A stretch of DNA of 64,000 nucleotides from Bacillota bacterium (GTDB lineage Bacteria; Bacillota; Clostridia; Oscillospirales; Oscillospiraceae): the NCBI GenBank assembly GCA_021770445.1, contig JAETQY010000005.1, positions 177,185 through 241,184 on the forward strand. The letters are read 5' to 3'. The translations under genes and the position numbers were made by a program. The notes under the pieces were generated by a model. The model saw nothing but the letters and a program-made list of their open reading frames with translations. It was not told where the DNA came from and searched no databases. Positions 1-5,981 of the stretch are shown here, one piece after another (positions within the stretch are counted from its first letter, which is position 1; the number at the start of each line of letters is the position of its first letter).

Positions 1-278
1 TTGGCAAGAGCCTGGAGGCCAAGGTCACGCTGAAGGTGGCCGACCCGGACAGCTTCCTCCTGCCCGAGATGGACGAGGACGCCCTGGCCGATATTCTCAT
101 CGTCTCCCAGGTGGCCCTGGAGAAAGGCGGAGACGGGCTGGCCGTGGAGGTCGCCCCCGCCGCCGGCGAGAAGTGCGAACGCTGCTGGAAGGTGCTGCCC
201 ACCGTGGGCCAGGACGCCAAGCACCCCACACTCTGCCCGAGATGTGCGAAGGTTGTTCCCGCCATCGAAGTCGAATAA
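1..278 (+). CDS. ileS: Isoleucyl-tRNA synthetase, C-terminal fragment
   Basis: The reading frame is open from base 3 and the gene starts outside the window, so only about 91 residues are seen. The C-terminal zinc finger of IleS is plain: CERCWKVLP, a spacer, then CPRCAKVV, four cysteines that bind zinc and are needed for aminoacylation in bacterial enzymes. The preceding stretch GKSLEAKVTL is also typical of the IleS tail. The enzyme charges tRNA-Ile in the cytoplasm. A strong palindromic terminator follows within 10 bases, so this is the end of its transcript. Confidence 0.93.
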   Translation, partial: GKSLEAKVTLKVADPDSFLLPEMDEDALADILIVSQVALEKGGDGLAVEVAPAAGEKCERCWKVLPTVGQDAKHPTLCPRCAKVVPAIEVE

Positions 279-286
279 AATATACT

Positions 287-325
287 CCGCCCGGCGTGAA
301 ATTCACGCCGGGCGGCTCTTTTATT
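287..325. terminator. Bidirectional intrinsic terminator after ileS
   Basis: A perfect palindrome, CCGCCCGGCGTGAA paired with TTCACGCCGGGCGG, followed on the plus strand by CTCTTTTATT. It ends ileS on the plus strand and overlaps the 3' end of the convergent small gene on the minus strand. Confidence 0.9.
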
Positions 326-479
326 CCCTTTTTCCGTTGCCTTTTGACTCCAGATAGGCCTCCACAACCTCAACTACCAGGGTGGAGACGCTCTTCATCT
401 CACTCTTGGCCTGAGCGGTCAGGCGGGCCTTCAAGTCCTTTGTCAAACGAATTCCCAACTGGGCGTCAATTTTCGGCAT
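321..479 (-). CDS. Small ribbon-helix-helix protein (52 aa)
   Basis: The ORF track extends to 530, but the start at 479 is preferred because AGGAG lies 8 bases before ATG (product MPKIDAQLGIRLTKDLK...). The pattern of a short strand (QLGIRLTKDL) followed by two helices and a VEAYL segment fits an Arc/MetJ-type ribbon-helix-helix DNA-binding fold. Such proteins act as small repressors, antitoxins or relaxosome accessories. It sits directly downstream of a second, related gene in the same direction, and the two look like an ancient tandem duplication. No toxin-like partner is visible. Function unknown. Confidence 0.7.
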   Translation of the reverse strand: MPKIDAQLGIRLTKDLKARLTAQAKSEMKSVSTLVVEVVEAYLESKGNGKRE

Positions 480-530
480 AATATTCACTCCTCTTCGTCT
501 ATTATAGTGCCGAAACGCCCATTTGTCCAT

Positions 531-680
531 TTATTCTGCTTCTTTCTCCGCCAGATAATCTTCCATAACAATGCGGACCATGCTGGCCACGCTCCGACGC
601 TCTTTATGCGCTTGCGCCTCCAGCCGTCTCTTAAACTCATTTGTAATACGGAAGGCGACTTGTGTTTCTGTTTTTGCCAT
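531..680 (-). CDS. Small ribbon-helix-helix protein (49 aa), absent from ORF track
   Basis: Too short for the supplied ORF list, but it has an ATG at 680 preceded by AAAAGGGGG and reads MAKTETQVAFRITNEFKRRLEAQAHKERRSVASMV..., ending EDYLAEKEAE. The order strand (QVAFRIT), helix, helix, EDYL matches the 52-aa gene immediately downstream and the ribbon-helix-helix fold. The gap between the two genes is about 50 bases, so they are probably co-transcribed. Upstream lies a small inverted repeat ATTGT-ACA-ACAAT (710-722) that overlaps a minus-strand TACAAT -10-like sequence and could be an autoregulatory operator. Confidence 0.65.
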   Translation of the reverse strand: MAKTETQVAFRITNEFKRRLEAQAHKERRSVASMVRIVMEDYLAEKEAE

Positions 681-779
681 ACAAGCGCCCCCTTTTCCTA
701 GTGACTACCATTGTACAACAATAATCAAAACTTTAGGTGTAAAACATTGCATATCAATGAACACCAATGACTGCCAATG

Positions 780-800
780 ATTGTCGCATAATTCGACAAT
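780..800. promoter_or_regulatory. Inverted repeat, possible operator
   Basis: ATTGTCG, 7 bases, CGACAAT, a perfect 7-bp dyad in the short intergenic region between the two minus-strand ribbon-helix-helix genes and the plus-strand 54-aa gene. A TTGACA hexamer follows at 803, so the dyad could control transcription of the 54-aa gene. Binding protein unknown. Confidence 0.35.
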
Positions 801-855
801 TTTTGACACTTTTGCTTCCTTGTTTTTGCAATAATAAAGAAAAGGAGGTTTTACC

Positions 856-1020
856 ATGGAAAACAAGGAAAACGTACTCGCCACCGAACAGTATCACGCC
901 CTGTATCTCCGGGCCTTCTCCCGACTGGAGGATATCTCCCGCCGGACAGAGCAGGCTATGCGGGAGCTGGAAGAGCTCCAGCTGAGTATGGGCGACCCGC
1001 CTATAGGGGAACGGACATAA
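856..1020 (+). CDS. Hypothetical small protein (54 aa), absent from ORF track
   Basis: A short reading frame behind a near-perfect ribosome site (AAAGGAGG, 7 bases before ATG). The product MENKENVLATEQYHALYLR... is predicted helical, with alternating charged residues (RLEDISRRTEQAMRELEEL), and looks like a short coiled coil. There is no cysteine, signal peptide or membrane segment. It lies divergent from the ribbon-helix-helix pair and upstream of the rpsO promoter. No family recognised; the strong ribosome site is the main reason to believe it is translated. Confidence 0.55.
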   Translation: MENKENVLATEQYHALYLRAFSRLEDISRRTEQAMRELEELQLSMGDPPIGERT

Positions 1021-1048
1021 AATTTTCTCAAAAACATGGAATTTCCCC

Positions 1049-1077
1049 TTTACATCAGGAAAAAACTATGATATATT
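1049..1077 (+). promoter_or_regulatory. Sigma-A promoter of rpsO
   Basis: TTTACA (1049-1054), a 17-base spacer and TATATT (1072-1077), about 125 bases upstream of rpsO. It is the only good match before the gene and sets a leader of roughly 115 nt. Confidence 0.7.
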
Positions 1078-1083
1078 ATCCGG

Positions 1084-1195
1084 GCACGATGTGTGCCCCG
1101 TCCATCGCTTGGTTCCGGGATATGGCCCGCGCAGGTGCGCGGGGACACACCCGCCCGCTACCCGGCCCTTGGACAGAACATTTTGAAAGGTGGAA
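1084..1195 (+). promoter_or_regulatory. rpsO mRNA leader, possible S15 autoregulatory structure
   Basis: The GC-rich leader between the rpsO promoter and start codon contains several short complementary blocks (for example GGCACGATGTGTGCC and GCGCAGGTGCGC) and ends in the Shine-Dalgarno GAAAGGTGG. In several bacterial groups S15 binds its own leader to repress translation, with structures that differ by group. That this leader does so is inference from its position and length. Confidence 0.4.
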
Positions 1196-1201
1196 TTTCC
1201 C

Positions 1202-1468
1202 ATGATCCGCAAGGACGAAAAGACGGCCGTTATCGAGGCCAACCGCACCCACGAGACCGACACCGGCTCCCCTGAGGTGCAGATCGCGATCCTCACTGCC
1301 CGCATCAACGAGCTCACCGAGCACCTGAAGGTGCACATCCACGACAACCACAGCCGCCGCGGCCTGTACAAAATGATCGGTAAGCGCCGCAAGCTGCTGG
1401 ATTACCTGATGGCCAAGGACATCGAGCGCTACCGCGCCATCATCGCCAAGCTGGGCATCCGTAAGTAA
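1202..1468 (+). CDS. rpsO: 30S ribosomal protein S15
   Basis: Complete 88-residue S15, the usual length. The start is the ATG at 1202 ([14 protein letters not shown]), 8 bases after GAAAGGTGG, rather than the GTG at 1190 used by the ORF track. Family hallmarks are visible: [15 protein letters not shown], the HDNHSRRGL block that contacts 16S rRNA helices, and the C-terminal [13 protein letters not shown]15 is a primary binder in assembly of the 30S platform. It lies upstream of pnp, the rpsO-pnp arrangement conserved in many bacteria, although here more than 400 bases and a terminator-like hairpin separate them. Confidence 0.97.
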   Translation: MIRKDEKTAVIEANRTHETDTGSPEVQIAILTARINELTEHLKVHIHDNHSRRGLYKMIGKRRKLLDYLMAKDIERYRAIIAKLGIRK

Positions 1469-1521
1469 GTCCCGATGCGTCTGAGCCGTCGTGAGCAGCG
1501 CGGATGGACCGGAGTGAGGGA

Positions 1522-1557
1522 TACAAACCAAGAACCGCCTGGCGGTTCTGTTTGTGT
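1522..1557 (+). terminator. Terminator-like hairpin after rpsO
   Basis: AGAACCGCC/GGCGGTTCT with an outer ACAAAC/GTTTGT extension. The T-rich tail (GTTTGTGT) is imperfect, so partial read-through toward pnp is possible. A second hairpin (CATAGGGCGG/CCGCCCTATG) lies at 1615-1647. Confidence 0.55.
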
Positions 1558-1704
1558 CTCGAGTCGGAGGGAAGCCGCGCGTCGCGAACAGGCGAGGCGT
1601 GATCATGATTGCCTCATAGGGCGGGCGTTTTCGCGCTCCGCCCTATGTTCGCATATAGACCCCGGCGTTTTTTCTGGGCTTTTAGCAGTTGAATATGGGG
1701 TTGG

Positions 1705-1817
1705 CCTCATCAGTCACGGCTTCGCCGTGCCAGCTTCCCCTAAAGGGGAAGCCAAAGGTAATGCCCCCCCAAGCCTTCCCCTTTAGGGGAAGGTGCCCCC
1801 GAAGGGGGCGGATGAGG
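1705..1817 (+). repeat. Palindromic intergenic repeat, family A copy 1
   Basis: A 113-bp element with ends CCTCATCAGTC and GGCGGATGAGG and four nested hairpins: ACGGCTTCGCCGT, GGGGAAGCC-type CTTCCCCTAAAGGGGAAG, CTTCCCCTTTAGGGGAAG and CCCCCGAAGGGGG. The same element, in opposite orientation, is found at 34903-35019 downstream of rpsT. The structure suggests a MITE or REP-like dispersed repeat rather than a gene-specific terminator, although its transcript would fold strongly ahead of pnp. Confidence 0.8.
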
Positions 1818-1887
1818 GCCCAAACCCGTATTCAAGTGCTAAAGGGCAGTGAAAGCTCTGGGGAAACCAATGAAAAGGAGAAACGAA

Positions 1888-4038
1888 ATGTCAACGATTA
1901 TCAAACACAAGCAGTTCCCCAAGTTCAAGAGCTGGACCATGGACCTGTGCGGCCGTCCCCTCACCATCGAGGTGGGCAAGGTGGCCGAGCTGGCCTCCGC
2001 CTCCGCCCTGGTGAAGTACGGCGAGACCACCGTTATGGTGGCCGTCACCGTCTCCCCCCGCCCCCGGGACGGCATCGACTTCTTCCCTCTGTCCGTGGAG
2101 TTCGAGGAGAAGCTGTACGCCGTGGGACGCATCCCCGGCTCCTTTATGCGCCGTGAGGGCCGTCCCTCTCTGCCCGCCGTGCTGGCCAGCCGCCTCATCG
2201 ACCGGCCCATGCGCCCCCTGTTCCCCTATGACTTCCGCAACGACGTGTGCATCCAGTGCACCGTCATGAGCGTGGACTACGACTGCTCCCCCGAGGTGGC
2301 CGCCATGATCGGCGCCTCCGCCTGCGTGAGCTATAGTGAAATTCCCTTTGCCGGCCCCATCGGCTGCCTGGAGGTGGGCTTCTGCGACGGTCAGATCGTC
2401 CTCAATCCCAACCAGGAGCAGCGCAAGACCAGCCGCATGGACGTGACCGTGGCCGCCACCCGGGAGAAGGTGGTCATGATCGAGGCCGGGGCGGATGAGA
2501 TCCCCGACGAGATCATGTACGCCGGCATCGTGAAGGCCCACGAGGAGATCCGCAAGCAGATCGACTTCATCGACCAGATCGTCCGGGAGATCGGCAAGCC
2601 CAAGATGGAGTACGACCACGCCCAGTTCGATCAGGAGCTCTTCGACGACATCGTGGCCAACTTCATGGACGAGGCCAAGGCCGCCATGGACACCGACGAC
2701 AAGACCGTCCGGGAGCAGCGCTGGAACGAGATGATCGACCACTGGCACGAGAAGTATCTGGAGCAGTATCCCGATATGGACCAGTACCTGGAGGAGTTCA
2801 CCTACAAGTTCCAAAAGAAGATCGTCAAGGCCTGGCTGCTGGAGGGCCACCGGGTGGACGGCCGCGCCCAAAATGAAATTCGTCCCCTGGCCGCCGAGGT
2901 GGGCGTCCTGCCCCGGGTTCACGGCTCCGGCCTGTTCACCCGCGGCCAGACCCAGGTGCTTTCTGTTTGCACCCTGAACACCCTGGCCGCCTCCCAGAAG
3001 CTGGACACCATCTGGGAGGAGACCGAGAAGCGGTATATGCACCACTACAACTTCCCGCCCTACTCCGTAGGTGAGGCCCGGGCGCCCCGCTCCACCAATC
3101 GCCGGGAGTACGGCCACGGCTTCCTGGCCGAGCGGGCCCTGGTTCCGGTGCTGCCCTCTGTGGAGGAGTTCCCCTACGCCATCCGCGTGGTCAGCGAGGT
3201 GCTGTCCTCCAACGGCTCCACCTCTCAGGGCTCCATCTGCGGCTCCACCCTGGCCCTGATGGACGCCGGCGTGCCCATCAAGGCCCCGGTGGCCGGCATC
3301 TCCTGCGGCCTGATCCAGGACGACAACGGCGGGTTTACCACCTTTATCGACATCCAGGGCGTGGAGGACTTCCACGGCGAGATGGACTTTAAGGTGGCGG
3401 GCACCAAGTCGGGCATCACCGCCATCCAGATGGACCTGAAGAACGACGGTCTCACCCATGAGATCATCAAGGAGGCCCTGGACATCACCCGGGACGCCCG
3501 CTTCGCCATCCTAGACGAGATCATGCTGCCCTGCATCTCCGCCCCCCGGGCCGAGGTGAGCAAGTGGGCCCCCAAGATGATCTCCATGAAGATCGACCCG
3601 GACAAGATCCGGGAGGTCATCGGCAAGGGCGGCTCTGTCATCCAGAAGATCACCGCCGACTCCGGCGCCCAGATCGACATCGAGGACGACGGCACCATCC
3701 ACATCGCCTCCCCCAACGCCGAGGCCTGCGACGCCGCCAAAAAGATGATCGAGACCATCGTGTTCGTCCCCCAGGTGGGTGAGCTGTACTACGGCAAGGT
3801 GGTGCGCATCCTCCAGTTCGGCGCCTTTGTGGAGCTGGCCCCCGGCAAGGACGGCATGGTCCACATCTCCAAGCTGGCTGAGCACCGGGTGGAGAAGGTA
3901 GAGGACGTGGTCAACATCGGCGATATGATCTGGGTGAAGGTCACCGAGATCGACGAGAAGGGCCGGGTCAACCTGTCCTACAAGGACGCTCTCCGAGAGA
4001 TCAAGGCCCGGAAAGAGGCCGGCGAGCCCATCAAGTAA
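1888..4038 (+). CDS. pnp: Polyribonucleotide nucleotidyltransferase (PNPase)
   Basis: 716 residues, normal for the family. The start is the ATG at 1888 (MSTIIKHKQFPKF), preceded by AAAAGGAGA; the longer ORF-track version adds an implausible tail. Two RNase PH-like domains are present: the first with LPAVLASRLIDRPMRPLFP, the second with PRVHGSGLFTRGQTQVL and DFKVAGTKSGITAIQMDLK. They are followed by a KH domain around residue 573 (IREVIGKGGSVIQKIT, with the GxxG loop) and an S1 domain from about 629 (GELYYGKVVRILQFGAFVEL). The enzyme degrades RNA 3' to 5' by phosphorolysis, probably as part of a degradosome. A perfect terminator follows. Confidence 0.97.
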   Translation: MSTIIKHKQFPKFKSWTMDLCGRPLTIEVGKVAELASASALVKYGETTVMVAVTVSPRPRDGIDFFPLSVEFEEKLYAVGRIPGSFMRREGRPSLPAVLASRLIDRPMRPLFPYDFRNDVCIQCTVMSVDYDCSPEVAAMIGASACVSYSEIPFAGPIGCLEVGFCDGQIVLNPNQEQRKTSRMDVTVAATREKVVMIEAGADEIPDEIMYAGIVKAHEEIRKQIDFIDQIVREIGKPKMEYDHAQFDQELFDDIVANFMDEAKAAMDTDDKTVREQRWNEMIDHWHEKYLEQYPDMDQYLEEFTYKFQKKIVKAWLLEGHRVDGRAQNEIRPLAAEVGVLPRVHGSGLFTRGQTQVLSVCTLNTLAASQKLDTIWEETEKRYMHHYNFPPYSVGEARAPRSTNRREYGHGFLAERALVPVLPSVEEFPYAIRVVSEVLSSNGSTSQGSICGSTLALMDAGVPIKAPVAGISCGLIQDDNGGFTTFIDIQGVEDFHGEMDFKVAGTKSGITAIQMDLKNDGLTHEIIKEALDITRDARFAILDEIMLPCISAPRAEVSKWAPKMISMKIDPDKIREVIGKGGSVIQKITADSGAQIDIEDDGTIHIASPNAEACDAAKKMIETIVFVPQVGELYYGKVVRILQFGAFVELAPGKDGMVHISKLAEHRVEKVEDVVNIGDMIWVKVTEIDEKGRVNLSYKDALREIKARKEAGEPIK

Positions 4039-4040
4039 GC

Positions 4041-4081
4041 AAAAAATATTCTCCGCCCTTCGGGCGGAGAATATTTTTTAT
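4041..4081. terminator. Bidirectional terminator between pnp and hpt gene
   Basis: AAAAAATATTCTCCGCCC-TTCG-GGGCGGAGAATATTTTTT. The perfect stem, stable UUCG loop and T-runs on both strands serve convergent transcription units. Confidence 0.95.
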
Positions 4082-4082
4082 T

Positions 4083-4439
4083 TCAGCAGGAACCCTGGAA
4101 CGCCTGAATGGCTGTAACGGTCTGCTCATAGTCCTGGCTCACCGTGGGGAACAGCTGAGCGGCCAGGGCATAGTCCTTGGTGCGCAGCGCTTCGGTGATC
4201 TCATGGCTGGAGCGGTACAGTTTGGTAAAGCTGAGGTTCTGCGCCACCCCCTTCAGCGTATGGGCGGCGCGGAAGGCCTCGTCGTACTCTTCGGCGCTCA
4301 GGCTGCTTTCCAGCAGCTGGAAGGACTGGTCGGCCAGGAATTTACCCACAAATTTCTTGACCAGTGCCTCGCTGTACAGCCGGCCCAGTACCTCCTCGTA
4401 GTCGCCCTCCAGGGCGGCGTAACACTCTTGAATCGTCAA
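4083..4439 (-). CDS. HPt (histidine phosphotransfer) domain protein
   Basis: 118 residues with a four-helix HPt pattern and the phospho-acceptor histidine in AHTLKGVAQNL, near residue 60. The start is TTG at 4439, overlapping the upstream TGA as TTGA. AAAAGGAGG 7 bases before it supports translation from this unusual codon. HPt proteins shuttle phosphate between a receiver aspartate of a hybrid kinase and a second receiver. It is the last gene of a three-gene minus-strand operon with an HD-GYP regulator and a hybrid kinase, giving the full His-Asp-His-Asp relay in one locus. Confidence 0.88.
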   Translation of the reverse strand: MTIQECYAALEGDYEEVLGRLYSEALVKKFVGKFLADQSFQLLESSLSAEEYDEAFRAAHTLKGVAQNLSFTKLYRSSHEITEALRTKDYALAAQLFPTVSQDYEQTVTAIQAFQGSC

Positions 4440-5974
4440 CGGACTGCCTCCTTTTCATCAAGCTCCGTGATCCTGCCGATGGCCCCGGTGTACTGGGGCG
4501 GTTCATCCGCGGACCACATGGCGCGGCTGATAATATGAACGGGCTTGGACTGTCCATCCACGCACATGTCGCAGTCAAACTCTACTACAGGGTTGTCAAT
4601 CGTGCTGCTGCGCAGAAGCCTGGCCAGCTTGGCCAGGGATTCCGCGCCCATGGTGTTCAGCACTTTTTCATTACTGTAAGGATTTACAATGCTCTCCGCC
4701 AGTCCCAGGCGCTGAACGCCCGCGGAGGAGAGAGTGAGCATAGGCGGGTCATCAATATATTCAAAGAGAATGGCCTGCGTCACAGACATGAAGAACCGGT
4801 ATTTGGCCCGCTCATACTCCAGCATATGCAGACTGCGGTCCACCGTGGACAAATCCTCGTACTGGACTACCTCCGCCGCCGTGTTCTCCGCGGCCCGCAG
4901 GTCACCCTGGAGGGAGGGGTCAATGGACATCTCCTGCTGGATGATGTCGCTGCTCTCCACCAGACACTCCAGTAGCAGGGGCTGGAAGGCGCCGCACTCC
5001 CCGTTGAGGATCATGGACATAGCCTTTTCGTGGGGGTGGGCCGGCTTGTAGACCCGGGGGCTGGTCAGGGCGTCGTACACGTCGGCCAGGGCCACCACCT
5101 GGGCGGAGATGGGGATCTCCTCCCCCTTCAGCCCGTCCGGGTAACCCCGTCCGTCGTACCGCTCGTGGTGCCAGCGGCAGATCTCGTAGGCGTATTTGAC
5201 CAGCGGCTCGTCCTGGTCGGGCACACTCTTCATCATCTCGGCGCCCATCTGGGAGTGCTGCTTCATGATGGCGAATTCCTCTTCGGTAAACCGGCCCGGC
5301 TTATTCAGGATCTCGGTGGGTATGCCGATCTTGCCCACGTCGTGGAGGGTGGAGGCGTTGCCGATAAGGTTGATGGTCTCACGGTCCAGCTGGTACTTGT
5401 CGGTCTTGCGCGTCAGGCTCTTGAGCAGGATCTCCGTCATGGTCTGGATGTGCAGCACATGCAGACCGCTCTCCTCGTTGCGGAACTCTACGATGTGGCT
5501 GAGAATAGAGATCATCAGGTTGTTGACCTTTTCCCGCTGATAGATCTGCTCGTTCACCATTCCGGCCAGGCGGCGCTGCTTGGCGTACAGCATAATGGTG
5601 TTGATGACCCGCCGCCGCACCACCATCATGTCAAAGGGGCGGCTGATGTAGTCGGTGACCCCCATGTTGTAGGCCCGCTCGATAAAGTCGTGGGTGCTCT
5701 CTGCGGAGATCATGATAACGGGCACACTGTCGATCCAGTTGTATTTGTTCATGGCGGACAGCACGTCGAAGCCGTCCATATTGGGCATCACCAGGTCCAG
5801 CAGGACCAGGGCGATCTCCTGCTCCATCTGCTGGAGGATGGCCACCGCCTGAAGGCCGTCCTCCGCCTCGACAATATCGTAGGACTCCTCCAGCATGGAG
5901 CGCAGGATGGAACGGTTCATCTCTGAGTCATCAGCTACCAGAATGGTATACCGCTGCTCTCTTTTTGGGGCCAT
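4436..5974 (-). CDS. Response regulator with HD-GYP phosphodiesterase domain
   Basis: About 512 residues from the ATG at 5974, which has GGAAGGTGAG at suitable distance; a GTG at 5989 in frame is the ORF-track start. The N-terminal receiver has the acidic pair VADDSE and acceptor LLDLVMPNMDG (Asp near 58). The centre is an HD-GYP domain with HDVGKIGIP (about 209) and HHERYDGRGYPDG (about 268), the signature of cyclic-di-GMP phosphodiesterases. The last 120 residues (LHMLEYERAKYRFFMS... to TGAIGRITELDE) look like a PAS-type sensor. It overlaps both neighbours by a few bases. Probable output of the adjacent phosphorelay: phosphorylation-controlled c-di-GMP hydrolysis, plausibly linked to motility. 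Confidence 0.9.
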   Translation of the reverse strand: MAPKREQRYTILVADDSEMNRSILRSMLEESYDIVEAEDGLQAVAILQQMEQEIALVLLDLVMPNMDGFDVLSAMNKYNWIDSVPVIMISAESTHDFIERAYNMGVTDYISRPFDMMVVRRRVINTIMLYAKQRRLAGMVNEQIYQREKVNNLMISILSHIVEFRNEESGLHVLHIQTMTEILLKSLTRKTDKYQLDRETINLIGNASTLHDVGKIGIPTEILNKPGRFTEEEFAIMKQHSQMGAEMMKSVPDQDEPLVKYAYEICRWHHERYDGRGYPDGLKGEEIPISAQVVALADVYDALTSPRVYKPAHPHEKAMSMILNGECGAFQPLLLECLVESSDIIQQEMSIDPSLQGDLRAAENTAAEVVQYEDLSTVDRSLHMLEYERAKYRFFMSVTQAILFEYIDDPPMLTLSSAGVQRLGLAESIVNPYSNEKVLNTMGAESLAKLARLLRSSTIDNPVVEFDCDMCVDGQSKPVHIISRAMWSADEPPQYTGAIGRITELDEKEAVR

Positions 5975-5981
5975 AAATCTG

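Noticed and set aside
1891-3459. 522-aa minus-strand ORF opposite pnp
   Set aside because: Antisense shadow of pnp; repetitive VHLG/DLLADLL composition and no ribosome site.
4766-5051. Plus-strand ORFs opposite the HD-GYP regulator (4734-5926)
   Set aside because: Antisense shadows, no ribosome sites and no motifs.
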